The position numbers were made by a program, and so were the translations under genes. From NCBI RefSeq assembly GCF_001610875.1, contig NZ_CP011272.1, positions 4,569,988-4,633,987 of the forward strand: a stretch of DNA of 64,000 bases, given 5' to 3'. The DNA is from Pirellula sp. SH-Sr6A. GTDB lineage: Bacteria > Planctomycetota > Planctomycetia > Pirellulales > Pirellulaceae. This document shows positions 7,654 through 15,858 of this stretch, piece after piece. Position 1 is the first letter of the stretch; each line of letters opens with the position of its first letter. A model generated the notes under the pieces. The model saw only the letters and a list, made by a program, of their open reading frames with translations. It did no database searches and was not told the DNA's origin.

Positions 7654-9045
7654 TTACTTGCCGGGCTCGGCAGCTCCGTAGTCCTGCCAAGAATTAGACT
7701 CGCAATCGAAAGTCCACGTTTTGCCACATGGATTGCTCGGGAGGAGAGTCGGATTTGACGGGTTAACGAAATCCTCCATGAGATCTATCATGTCGTCGTG
7801 ACAGAAAAATCTTGCCTTGCATTTCCCGTCACACTCACACTTTTTCTTGGTGTTCTTGCAACACTCTCGCATTGCTAATGGGACGTATTTTTCAAATATG
7901 GAGTATATCAATTTCTTCCCACCCGGTTTGGACGTGTCAATTAATTCATTTGTGTCTGGCCAGTTTCTTGGGAATAGTTCGCTCTCGGGCTTCTCGAATC
8001 TTTCTCGGCATACTCGTTTGCCATCTCGAAGCCAGCAACAGATTGGAGCAATTTTGTCGCATTTCTCAAACTCAGGTAAGAAGCTAGGGTGATTTATCCC
8101 TGCCTCGAATATGGGGCGATAGCCCCCTCGAGGTCCATGAGTAATCAAAAACCAAGTTGTGCACTTCAACCCGTGTGGATCCAATTGAACCATAGGTTGA
8201 TTGAATACGAATCTGCATAGATTTAAATCTAATGAGCGATACCCGATCGGATCCCTCCCCATGAACCGTCCTGCAAGCCCACTCATCCACCTCGCCCTGA
8301 AGTGATACAGGCCGAGCGTTTGATCCCATTCACGTCCCGTGTAGGTGTAGCGATTATTGATCGCAGAACTCGAGAGGACCGAGCCAGAACCATCCAAGAT
8401 GGTTGGCTGGCCGTAGGCTGTGTAGGCGTAGCGCTCGGCTACGGAGCCTGAAGAAGTGGTCACTGCCGTGATGCTGAACTGCTGGTTGCGGTGGTAGTAA
8501 TGAATCGTTCCGCTGGTTCCAGTTGCCTTGCGCACCACCGGTTCGTCGATGTAGCTAGCGTACACATAACGATGCGTTGGCGAGCTAGGAGCATCCCCGT
8601 ATTCATAATCGGCGATTGTCTGCTGGTCCTGCTGCACATAAACGAACGAGCCTGAGGTTCCTTGCCGCGCTACCCTTCGGCCAAGTGCATCGTACTGGAA
8701 CGTGACATCGTTCGAACCGTTGTTGTCCACATCGGCGCTCTTGAGCTTGTTGTCGAAGTCATAGCTAACGGCCATGGCCACGCCACTGGTAGTGAGCGTC
8801 GTCGGGAGAAGGGTAATGTTCCCCTTCACATCCATCGTGACGTTCTGTCCCCCTGCGGTGAGCAGCTCGTGGGTCGGACCATAGTTGCGATTCTGCGCTG
8901 TGCCATTGGGGGTGATGCTGGGCCAGTCACCTACACTAGTAAGACTCCACGATTGGCTAAACGTTCCTCTGGTACGGGCGAAGCCGGTGAGACGGTCCTC
9001 GTCGACATTGCTGGTGCCTGCTGAAGTGAACCCGTAATTGCTCAT
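7654..9045 (-). CDS. RHS repeat-associated core protein fragment with variable C-terminal tip
   Basis: 463 residues. About residues 85-275 are RHS/YD-type core, with FQYDALGRRVARQ, then GLYHFRARWMSGLAGRF and DPIGY closing the core. The ~180-residue tip is Cys/Lys-rich (CCKNTKKKCECDGKCKARFFC) and is not a toxin family I recognise. Full RHS proteins exceed 1000 residues. The frame has an in-frame TAA 15 bases upstream of the ATG, so the gene is 5'-truncated or rebuilt. It shares a ~218 bp, ~90% identical core with the RHS gene at 259-1626 but has an unrelated tip, as in RHS tip exchange. The lipoprotein gene at 7632-7120 follows after 21 bases. Without the export and shell regions it may be a silent cassette. 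Confidence 0.75.
   Translation of the reverse strand: MSNYGFTSAGTSNVDEDRLTGFARTRGTFSQSWSLTSVGDWPSITPNGTAQNRNYGPTHELLTAGGQNVTMDVKGNITLLPTTLTTSGVAMAVSYDFDNKLKSADVDNNGSNDVTFQYDALGRRVARQGTSGSFVYVQQDQQTIADYEYGDAPSSPTHRYVYASYIDEPVVRKATGTSGTIHYYHRNQQFSITAVTTSSGSVAERYAYTAYGQPTILDGSGSVLSSSAINNRYTYTGREWDQTLGLYHFRARWMSGLAGRFMGRDPIGYRSLDLNLCRFVFNQPMVQLDPHGLKCTTWFLITHGPRGGYRPIFEAGINHPSFLPEFEKCDKIAPICCWLRDGKRVCRERFEKPESELFPRNWPDTNELIDTSKPGGKKLIYSIFEKYVPLAMRECCKNTKKKCECDGKCKARFFCHDDMIDLMEDFVNPSNPTLLPSNPCGKTWTFDCESNSWQDYGAAEPGK
8281..8498 (-). repeat. RHS core direct repeat, copy B
   Basis: Same-strand partner of 1021-1238, offset by 7260 bases. Homologous recombination between the two copies would delete the mobile module and one immunity candidate and join the tip of copy A to the longer core of copy B. 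Confidence 0.9.
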
Positions 9046-9722
9046 GGGGTGAAGGCGTTAGACTTTAGGTGTTTGGAAAACCGGGGGGAGCTCGATTGTA
9101 CCCGAGCGATCGCTAGCCGTGGGGAGAATCAATCAGGGGTAGATTTCGGCATTCGAATCGGCGATCGTTCCCGTGGGCTATTGGCTGCCGTTCGGTAATC
9201 CTCGGTCGTCATTCTCCTGATGAGGTCAAACGTGTAGGTGGTCGACGTCTCTTCACGGACTCTCCACGTGAGAATAACCAAACCGGACGGGGTGATCGTT
9301 TAGGTCGGACTCCTCCAGCCTCCAGCGGCACTCACCATCCTGTTGAGTACATCGCAAATAGACTGTGCACGGTCTAGCGATAGGAATTCCGCCGCCCGCA
9401 CCCAAGTAGCCAATACCGATTCGTCTCTCAACTCTGGATGCTGTTGAGTTCTTGAAAACCGTAATAACCTTCGCCGTTACAAAATGATAGGAGCCCCCCA
9501 TGCTCCTTCTCAACAACACGAGATAACGGATGCTCCCATTTTCTCGCACCACGAAGAGTGGATCGATCTACTTTCTACTTTCCAAACTCGACTCTCTAGC
9601 CGCGCAGCGGCTCCCCATTGCGAGCATTGCGCCTTGGCGCGCGATCCAGCATTCCGAGCAGGCTTGTCCGACACCCGAGAAACGATTCGACAGGACGACG
9701 CCTCGACGATTCCGATTGGCCA
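9046..9722 (-). pseudogene. Degenerate coding remnant upstream of the RHS fragment
   Basis: A 99-codon frame at 9552-9253 (ending in HPVRFGYSHVESP) has no recognised domain. Just after its stop, another minus-strand frame continues with REETSTTYTFDLIRRMTTEDYR, ending near 9132. Two adjacent short frames with protein-like composition suggest a frameshifted or truncated gene, perhaps the lost 5' part of the RHS locus or a neighbouring insertion. Nothing else supportable is seen here. Confidence 0.25.
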
Positions 9723-9757
9723 ATAAAAAAACCGTCGGAAGGAAGCCAACCGACGGC
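9723..9757 (-). terminator. Rho-independent terminator of the histone-like unit
   Basis: CCGTCGG (9732-9738) and CCGACGG (9750-9756) form a perfect stem with an 11-base loop. Read on the minus strand the stem is followed by a run of seven T. It lies 69 bases after the stop of the lysine/alanine-rich gene. Confidence 0.8.
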
Positions 9758-9824
9758 TTTTGTTTTGAGTTGCTTGGAGCAGATCTCTGGCAGAAGCCAG
9801 ATGCCCGAGCAGAGCAACGTTTGA

Positions 9825-9989
9825 TTAGGAAGGAGACTTGGTGGTCGTCTTCTTAGCAGCCTTCTTCTTAGCAACCTTCTTCTTGGTTGCGGCCTTCTTT
9901 GGTGCAGCCTTCTTCTTAGCAGCCTTCTTCTTGGCTACTTTCTTCTTGGTTGCAGCCTTCTTCGTTGCTCCAGCTTTTTTCTTGGCCAC
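9825..9989 (-). CDS. Lysine/alanine-rich histone H1-like DNA-binding protein, 54 aa
   Basis: A GTG start at 9989 is preceded by a strong Shine-Dalgarno (GGAGG, 8 bases upstream), and the frame ends in TAA at 9827-9825. The protein is almost wholly Lys, Ala and Thr in imperfect repeats of KKAA and KKKVAKKKAA, like the C-terminal tails of histone H1 and bacterial HC1/HC2-type nucleoid proteins. Such tails bind and compact DNA without sequence specificity. There is no globular domain. It sits in a compact unit with its own promoter (10188-10215), an upstream micro-ORF and a strong terminator, which argues that it is a real, expressed gene. The repetitive DNA also gives an open opposite frame full of Phe/Ala, which is an artefact. 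Confidence 0.8.
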   Translation of the reverse strand: MAKKKAGATKKAATKKKVAKKKAAKKKAAPKKAATKKKVAKKKAAKKTTTKSPS

Positions 9990-10064
9990 GGATATATCCT
10001 CCGAAAAGCGAAACTTAGTCGCTGCAGATTCGCCTTCCAGAAGCAGTTGGTTGGCGGTCTGGTC

Positions 10065-10118
10065 TCAGCAACCGATACTAAAAATCCTTCGTTGAACTCG
10101 CCTCGACTTTGACATCAT
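10065..10118 (-). CDS. Basic micro-ORF upstream of the histone-like gene
   Basis: AGGAGG (complement of 10121-10126) lies 5 bases before the ATG at 10115; another ATG at 10118 is in frame. From 10115 it encodes MSKSRRVQRRIFSIGC and stops at 10067-10065. It lies between the promoter candidate and the histone-like gene, with 75 bases to that GTG. The Arg-rich sequence could be a small DNA/RNA-binding peptide, or the frame may be a translated leader that controls the downstream gene. The Shine-Dalgarno is the main support. Confidence 0.4.
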   Translation of the reverse strand: MMSKSRRVQRRIFSIGC

Positions 10119-10187
10119 GTCCTCCTCACAATACGTCGCGAGGGAAGCCTGAGGTGGTTCCGCAAAGGAACAACATCCAATGTCGTA

Positions 10188-10215
10188 TTTGTATAAAAGT
10201 CGAAACTTAATGCAA
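10188..10215 (-). promoter_or_regulatory. Sigma70-like promoter for the histone-like unit
   Basis: On the minus strand TTGCAT (complement of 10210-10215), a 16-base spacer and TACAAA (complement of 10188-10193). A perfect inverted repeat GTCGAAA/TTTCGAC (10199-10205 and 10221-10227) overlaps the spacer and could be an operator. The surrounding DNA is AT-rich relative to the region. Confidence 0.45.
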
Positions 10216-10262
10216 CATCTTTTCGACAATTTTTCCACATAAATGAAACCAATTTTCCACGC

Positions 10263-10743
10263 TCTCACACGCTCGTATCTCACTCTTTGAACAAGCATGC
10301 GCGACGACGCGAATCGATCATCATGCAGTGGCTCGCGCATCGCTTTGATGCATGCGCCACACATCCATGCGCTCCTTCGAACCGCCGACGCGATGGCCTT
10401 TCACGTGCCCCATCGGTGCATAGGTGCAACGGTATGTTCACGACCCGCATTGTTCCTCACTGCGCAGACCAAGCAATTCCTTGACTCTCGCTCAACCATC
10501 ACCATGTCGCGAAAAATGTTCCACGCATGACGCTGCAGCGCCGTCGAAGCGGCAGCGCGATGCGTCGATCTCTAACATGAGCCGCAATCCATCTCGGTGC
10601 GCGCTCAAGAATGGATGACGACGACATGCCATCAGCACCTTGCGTGACATGCCATCACGATCGATTTCAATGCTCTTCGCAGCGCGCTGGATGCTGCAAA
10701 AATTTTTCAAAAAATCTTGCTCGCAACATCCCTCCAAAGACCT
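10263..10743. other. Gene-less region with short repeats
   Basis: No frame in this ~480-base stretch has a convincing start signal, domain or length. It is rich in GATC, ATGC and GCGC words. It holds a 12-base direct repeat GACATGCCATCA (10623-10634 and 10646-10657) and a small hairpin GCATC-GCTTT-GATGC (10337-10351). I saw no tmRNA, RNase P or SRP RNA signature. Confidence 0.4.
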
Positions 10744-11559
10744 TTACCAGACAGAACCACCTCTTCCCTGTTGCAGCATCTGCCAATTGGAGTACGCCAA
10801 CGAGGCGAAGAACAAGGTCCCAATCGGACCTCCTCCTGTTTGATAAAACCAAACTGCGACCAACGCGCCCACGATCACTCCGAGCATGCATGCCTCTTGA
10901 AGCCCATCACGTCGCATCACGATGCCGATGAGGTGCCGCGCGATCTGACCGCCATCGAGGGGATACACAGGCAACAAATTGAAAAGGGCCCACCAAATAC
11001 TGCAACTGACCAGAAAGTTGATCGCGCAGTACGAGTACGCGTTGGAGGGAAGGGGTAGTCGAACCCACTCCATACCCAACCTCTCGGCGATATCGCTAAA
11101 CATCCACACAGGAATGCCACAACCGATCGCGATCGCCCCCACCACGACTCCCAATGCGATCTGAATGGCAGGACCAGCCGCCGAGATCACCAGATGGTTC
11201 GCGTGCGTGAGCCTTGATCGCCGTCCCTGCCGCGCCCACAAAAGCCCCGCTCCAGGGATGGCCAATCCGCCCATTTGATAGAGAACGATTTCCGCATCGA
11301 TCCCAAAGTACCGAAAGGCGAGAGCATGCCCGAGTTCATGCACCAGAATGCTCACAAACGAGCAGAGAACCCACAGCAAAAGCAGCAGCGCGAAATTGGA
11401 TGGCACGTTCATCATCGTGAACATGTCATGCAACCCTCGAGCCTGCGTGTATCCGAAGGCCGCGCTGAAAGCCCAAAACAACCACGTCACTCGGACAGGA
11501 AACCCAAACAGCTGGAACCTCCAGTCGTAACTGCTCGATTGCGGCTCACTCAAAAACAT
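10744..11559 (-). CDS. Site-2 protease family (M50) membrane zinc metalloprotease
   Basis: A 271-residue polytopic membrane protein. The zinc motif HELGH is at 74-78 within a transmembrane helix (SFVSILVHELGHALAF), and the distal ligand motif NLLPVYPLDGGQ lies near residue 205. Both are hallmarks of M50/S2P intramembrane proteases. About six hydrophobic segments are visible. Such enzymes cut membrane-anchored regulators or other substrates within the bilayer; the substrate here cannot be told. It lacks the PDZ domains of RseP and is close to the short SpoIVFB-like forms. The start overlaps the end of the aminotransferase gene by 14 bases and has a GA-rich ribosome site upstream, so it is probably the last gene of a coaD-aminotransferase-protease unit. 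Confidence 0.88.
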   Translation of the reverse strand: MFLSEPQSSSYDWRFQLFGFPVRVTWLFWAFSAAFGYTQARGLHDMFTMMNVPSNFALLLLLWVLCSFVSILVHELGHALAFRYFGIDAEIVLYQMGGLAIPGAGLLWARQGRRSRLTHANHLVISAAGPAIQIALGVVVGAIAIGCGIPVWMFSDIAERLGMEWVRLPLPSNAYSYCAINFLVSCSIWWALFNLLPVYPLDGGQIARHLIGIVMRRDGLQEACMLGVIVGALVAVWFYQTGGGPIGTLFFASLAYSNWQMLQQGRGGSVW

Positions 11560-12892
11560 CGGTCTCTCCCTCTTTTCGCTGAATCGCTTCCCAAGCAGTT
11601 CTCAACACGTTTTGAATCTCATCCATCTCCGACTCGCTGATCACCAACGGCGGAATGATAGCGACTCGATCTCGATTAGGTCCCGTCAAATGCAAAAGCA
11701 CGCCCAACTCCCGCGCAGCGAGTACATACCGACACGCCCAATCCCTCGCGACATCAAACGAATCGATCGCCGCGAAATCAATGGCACTGGCACTCCCGCT
11801 CCCAATCACACTTTCCACCGGAAGGAACTCCACGAGTCGTCGCCGGAGCCCCTCGTGCATCCGCTGCGAACAGGTGATGATGCTCGAATCTCCGAGCAGC
11901 TCAAGCACCTTGCAAGCAATCGCACAGGAAAAGGGATGCCCCGCAAACGTCTCCGACTCCAATTGCGGATCCATCGCGTCGAGGCAACGCTGACTACCTA
12001 CCACCGCCGAGATCGGCACCAACCCGCCCCCCAGCGATTTGCCAAACACCCACATGTCGGGCAACCAACCTGCAGCCATCGCTCCCGACCAGCCTCCAAG
12101 CCTTCCAAGCCCCATTTGGATCTCGTCACTGATTACCAATAGCCCCGCTTGGCGTGCCAACTCCACGAGCTTGCAGTAGTACCAAGGCGGCGCGAAGTAA
12201 TATCCCCTCGCGCCGATCGCTGGCTCGATCAAGAGCATTGACAATCGATGGGAATCGCGATCGATCAACCTCTCGAAGAGCTGCAAACTCCGATCGCACG
12301 CTCCGTCTAATGTTTCCTCACCACTCCCGCGAGGGAACGGAATCGTTTGCACGCCGTTGGGCTCGTCTTTTATCCAATCCTCGACAAGTCCACTGCGACG
12401 GGTATCGCTCAGCAAACTAGCCCCCAACGAACGGCCGTGGTATCCCAAGTCGAAACGAACGACGCCGCCTGACCGAGTGGCATAAGCGATTTTCCAAGCG
12501 ACTTCGATGGCGCGTGCTCCGGTCGTCGATAGCCATACACCGAGTTCGGAATCCTGTTTCTGTGCGCGCGCACCGCGGAGCTGCATTTGCATTCGCGCCG
12601 ACAACTCCCGTTCCAACCGGTGTCGGATCTCGCTTTCGTTGCCAGGAAAATGAGCCCCGCGAGCCGCTTGCTGCGACACGACGCGCACAAGCTCCGGATG
12701 AGCATGCCCCAAGTTGTTGGCGGAATACCCTGAAATGCAATCCAAATAGCGTCTCCCATCCGACGCCCAAAGATAGACCCCTTCTCCTCGCTCCCACACG
12801 ATGCCTTCATGTGGATCGTAGGGGCGCCCCTGCCCGCGAGGACGCCAGGTTCGTTCCTTACTAGTGCCTTCCCATCGCGAGCCCACGATCAT
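11546..12892 (-). CDS. PLP-dependent class III aminotransferase (acetylornithine/ornithine-type)
   Basis: 448 residues of fold-type I class III aminotransferase. Visible features are the N-terminal YLDCISGYSANNLGHAHPELV (cofactor/substrate entry), the LSTTGARAIEVAWKIA region, the DEIQMGLGRLG strand carrying the Asp that binds the PLP pyridine nitrogen, and FGKSLGGGLVPISAV with the Schiff-base Lys. Relatives include ArgD, RocD, GabT and others, and the substrate cannot be fixed from sequence alone; the family's usual TGTEANE is replaced by TGARAIE. The start overlaps the coaD stop as ATGA, and the gene's end overlaps the protease gene. Translational coupling suggests co-expression, although the three functions have no obvious pathway link. 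Confidence 0.85.
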   Translation of the reverse strand: MIVGSRWEGTSKERTWRPRGQGRPYDPHEGIVWERGEGVYLWASDGRRYLDCISGYSANNLGHAHPELVRVVSQQAARGAHFPGNESEIRHRLERELSARMQMQLRGARAQKQDSELGVWLSTTGARAIEVAWKIAYATRSGGVVRFDLGYHGRSLGASLLSDTRRSGLVEDWIKDEPNGVQTIPFPRGSGEETLDGACDRSLQLFERLIDRDSHRLSMLLIEPAIGARGYYFAPPWYYCKLVELARQAGLLVISDEIQMGLGRLGGWSGAMAAGWLPDMWVFGKSLGGGLVPISAVVGSQRCLDAMDPQLESETFAGHPFSCAIACKVLELLGDSSIITCSQRMHEGLRRRLVEFLPVESVIGSGSASAIDFAAIDSFDVARDWACRYVLAARELGVLLHLTGPNRDRVAIIPPLVISESEMDEIQNVLRTAWEAIQRKEGETDVFE

Positions 12893-13398
12893 CGAGAGCC
12901 AGTTGCTCTCATCTTCTCCATCAGCGGTTCGATAACAGAGACGGGAACGAACCGTTCAAGCGACCTGCCATGCCCGAGCGCAGCAATCTGCTTGATCAAC
13001 GAACTGGACACGTGCGCGAATTCTTCGTCCGCCATCAAGAAGACGGTTTCGATATCGGGGTCCAGCTGCCGGTTCGCCATCATCATCGTGAACTCGCCCG
13101 CGATGTCGGTCAAAGGCCTGACGCCACGGACCATCACCTTCGCCCCCACGCTGCGAACGAAATCGACTGCCAGACCATCAAAGGCCTCGATGCTCACATG
13201 CGGCAGGTGCGAAGTCACCCGACGCAGAAGCTCCAAACGTTCCTCGGTGTCGAACAATGATTGCTTGGCCGAATTCACACCGATCCCGATAATGAGCGCC
13301 TCATAGAGCTGCGCACTTCGTTCAATGATGTGGAGATGCCCGAGCGTTACCGGATCAAAGGACCCGGTATAAACGGCGATCTGAGGGCGAAGACCCAT
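12889..13398 (-). CDS. coaD: Phosphopantetheine adenylyltransferase
   Basis: 169 residues, normal length. CoaD transfers AMP from ATP to 4'-phosphopantetheine, giving dephospho-CoA, the fourth step of coenzyme A synthesis. The nucleotidyltransferase signature is clear: YTGSFDPVTLGHLHII at the N-terminus holds the TxGH motif. Further family markers are VRGVRP, the EFTMMMANRQLDP segment and SSSLIKQIAALG near the C-terminus. It is first in a unit with the aminotransferase (4-base overlap) and the site-2 protease. Confidence 0.96.
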   Translation of the reverse strand: MGLRPQIAVYTGSFDPVTLGHLHIIERSAQLYEALIIGIGVNSAKQSLFDTEERLELLRRVTSHLPHVSIEAFDGLAVDFVRSVGAKVMVRGVRPLTDIAGEFTMMMANRQLDPDIETVFLMADEEFAHVSSSLIKQIAALGHGRSLERFVPVSVIEPLMEKMRATGSR

Positions 13399-13467
13399 GC
13401 TGAATTCTCTTTCTCGACGCGCATTCTCGACATTGTTCTCTCGACTTCGTCGAACAGCCAGGACGAA

Positions 13468-14250
13468 CTATTCGAACTTCGAGCTCACCGAAGCTTTGCC
13501 CATGTGCAAGAAGGCAACCAAATAAAACGCAATGAGCACCAGTCCCCAGATGATGATCCCGGCTAATGCCGCTACGGCGATGATTTGGAAGAAAGCCGCC
13601 GGATCAAAATCTGGTGCGCCCTGTCGGTTCAGTTCGCGACCGAACTCGTCCTTTCCGATCTCCATGACTTTCCACGTTATATATCCACCGATGCCAGACT
13701 CGACCATTTTAAACGGGATCATGAAGGCAGAGGTGCCTCGCACCAAGCTCGCTCCGATCTTCTTGCGCTGCAATCCAAAGATCCCTCCGATCAACATCAA
13801 CACAGAAACGATCATACTCACCAACTGCAACGCAATTTGAATCGCCATCGCACCGGGGAATGCATTTTGGGCAGCTTCGGTCATCCGTCGCACCCGCGCT
13901 TCTTCATCCATGCCCTCCGCCGCGGCCCCGTCCGCTTCCCCATCCGCAGCGAATGGATCGTTTCCATCGGCGGTCGGTTCCGCTACCCCATCCCCTTCCA
14001 CCATCGCACCGGCATCTGCTGCGCCGGCATCGGCGTCGCCACCGACTCCCGTCGCAGCGCTCGTCACCGCTAACGCACCGATCGTCTGCACCAATCCGAG
14101 GCATCCACCCGCGACGCCGAGTACCCCAAAGACAACAAACATGATCAACAGAAACTTCGTAAAGCCTCCGAGTGTTCGATCGGTCGCATTGGGGTCAAAA
14201 CTGGACGCTACCGGCGCGTTGTAGGGATTGGACGGTGAAAACTGGCTCAT
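13468..14250 (-). CDS. Hypothetical membrane protein with acidic linker
   Basis: About 260 residues from the ATG at 14250 (MSQFSPSNPYNAPVASS); an ATG 45 bases upstream is less likely because it adds an unusual hydrophobic tail. A Pro/Asn/Ser-rich N-terminus precedes a first transmembrane helix (FLLIMFVVFGVLGVAGGCLGLV). An Ala/Asp/Gly-rich acidic linker of ~65 residues follows, then a second (IQIALQLVSMIVSVLMLIGG) and a third, C-terminal helix (IIAVAALAGIIIWGLVLIAF). The FSPSNPYNAP-type start is common among planctomycete membrane proteins of unknown function. No catalytic motif is visible. It lies between coaD and a class V aminotransferase on the same strand with ordinary gaps. Confidence 0.7.
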   Translation of the reverse strand: MSQFSPSNPYNAPVASSFDPNATDRTLGGFTKFLLIMFVVFGVLGVAGGCLGLVQTIGALAVTSAATGVGGDADAGAADAGAMVEGDGVAEPTADGNDPFAADGEADGAAAEGMDEEARVRRMTEAAQNAFPGAMAIQIALQLVSMIVSVLMLIGGIFGLQRKKIGASLVRGTSAFMIPFKMVESGIGGYITWKVMEIGKDEFGRELNRQGAPDFDPAAFFQIIAVAALAGIIIWGLVLIAFYLVAFLHMGKASVSSKFE

Positions 14251-14360
14251 GAGAATTGGTATCGGAAAAGGAATCGAGGAACAAAAAGGAATCAACGCTT
14301 CAACGCAACGGAGTCGCGTGAAGGCAACTTACGACTCCATCGATACCCTAGCTCGAGGAT

Positions 14361-15596
14361 CTAGGACCGAATCGCATCGCAAAGCCGCTGAACGTCATCC
14401 GCGTTATTGTAGGCATGCGTCGCGACGCGCAAACGTCCGTGACGAACACTTGTAACCACTTTGTTCCGAATAAGTGCATTTCGAATCGATTGCGGATCCT
14501 TACCCTCGATTTCAAACGAAATGATTCCGCTGCAATGCGTAGCAGATCGTTGCGCGGCCTCCTTATCCCGATACACGATGGCCCCCAAGCTTCGGAGGGA
14601 CTCTTCGATGAGGTCTGCGTTCTCGAGTACGGCCGTCGCAACACCACTGCAGGGAAGATGGACTCCAAGGTCTAAAAGGAGTCGCAAACTCGCATCCAAA
14701 CACACAATACCGAGATGATTGGCAGAGCCTCCTTCGAAGCGCGAAGCATCGGACTTGAATTGAACTTCAGCATTTTGAAACCGATGTGCTCCTTGCACCG
14801 AGTTCCACCCCACCATGCGATTCTCCAGTTTCGCGAGGCGCTCCCGGCGAATGTAGAGAAGCCCGGCTCCTTCGGGCCCGAGCAACCATTTGTGTCCATC
14901 GGCTGCCAGATAATCGATGGGAAGTTGGGACACATCGCACGAAAACACCCCGAGCCCCTGGATCGCATCCAGGAACAATTCAGCACCGCGGCAGTGCACA
15001 AGTTCGCAAACCTTCGGTAAATCGATTCGATAACCGGACGAATAGCCCACCCAGCTAATGCTCACCAGTCGCGTCGCGGAATCGATTCGTTCTGCCAATC
15101 GATCGAGGGACACGATCCCCGATGGATCCACCGGCACCACGCGGACCTCGACCCCCGATCGAGCAAGCTCCAACCATGGAAGCAAGTTGCTCGAAAACTC
15201 GTTCTCAATGACCACCACATTCGGCCGCGCCGCCTCGGTCCGTGGGGAACTCGCGCGAGAAGAGAACCACGGGAATGCGGAGGCGATGAGGTTGATCGCA
15301 AAGGTGGTGTTGGGGACCAGAGCGATTTCCTCGACCTCGCAGTGGAGGAGCGAAGCCGCGTTTCCGCGCAGCCGGGTTGCGATCGCCGACCATTCCGGCC
15401 AGCAACAATCCCCGCTCTTCTCGGCTTGATTCAAGAAAACTCTCCCTGCGTCCGCGGCCATGGAAGGGAGTGGCGCGACGGCAGCGTGGTCGAAGTAAGC
15501 CCATTCACGCGTCACCGGCATAGTGCTTCGAAGCCTTGATCGAACCTCCGAGGAGCTAGGAAATTCTTGAGTTTCTGAGGTGGTTTTGTGCGACAT
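14361..15596 (-). CDS. PLP-dependent class V aminotransferase (cysteine desulfurase/epimerase-like)
   Basis: About 411 residues from the ATG at 15596 (MSHKTTSETQEFPSS). Residues ~35-60 (YFDHAAVAPLP) match the class V entry motif. The PLP-binding Lys sits in DYLAADGHKWLLGPEGAGLLYIR, and the LDAIQGLGVFSCD strand holds the cofactor Asp and a Gln. This is the NifS/SufS/isopenicillin-N-epimerase superfamily. The desulfurase catalytic Cys loop is not evident, so an aminotransferase, lyase or epimerase role is more likely than iron-sulfur sulfur donation. An in-frame ATG 15 bases earlier is an alternative start. It is single, with a promoter presumably in the 260-base divergent spacer shared with the small membrane gene. 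Confidence 0.82.
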   Translation of the reverse strand: MSHKTTSETQEFPSSSEVRSRLRSTMPVTREWAYFDHAAVAPLPSMAADAGRVFLNQAEKSGDCCWPEWSAIATRLRGNAASLLHCEVEEIALVPNTTFAINLIASAFPWFSSRASSPRTEAARPNVVVIENEFSSNLLPWLELARSGVEVRVVPVDPSGIVSLDRLAERIDSATRLVSISWVGYSSGYRIDLPKVCELVHCRGAELFLDAIQGLGVFSCDVSQLPIDYLAADGHKWLLGPEGAGLLYIRRERLAKLENRMVGWNSVQGAHRFQNAEVQFKSDASRFEGGSANHLGIVCLDASLRLLLDLGVHLPCSGVATAVLENADLIEESLRSLGAIVYRDKEAAQRSATHCSGIISFEIEGKDPQSIRNALIRNKVVTSVRHGRLRVATHAYNNADDVQRLCDAIRS

Positions 15597-15858
15597 CGGC
15601 AGTCCAGTCATAGGGGGTGCACCGCGGATTCCGCCGGCAGTTACGGGAATTTGAAGAAAAAAACAAGAGCTTCGCCTGGGGCGATGACAGTCGAAAATCT
15701 TCAACTATACTAGCCTCGGTCCTCAGCCCACTAGACCACCCCTCGTCGTCCTTGATTTTCATCACCTCGAGCGCCAAACCGACCGCCTCCAATGCGTATC
15801 TTCCGATCGAGAACCCGGCCTTGGCTGGGCACTTCCTTGCAATGCACCGAGGTTGTTG

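Noticed and set aside
1021-8498. A composite transposon bounded by the two RHS core repeats
   Set aside because: The repeats encode RHS core and have no terminal inverted repeats, so they are better explained as duplicated RHS sequence than as transposon ends.
9838-10095. Plus-strand frame rich in Phe and Ala that looks like a hydrophobic protein
   Set aside because: It is the exact antisense of the Lys/Ala-repeat gene at 9825-9989, which has the Shine-Dalgarno, promoter and terminator.
10492-10737. 81-codon minus-strand frame in the gene-less region
   Set aside because: No recognised domain, no clear ribosome site, and overlapping frames of similar length on both strands.
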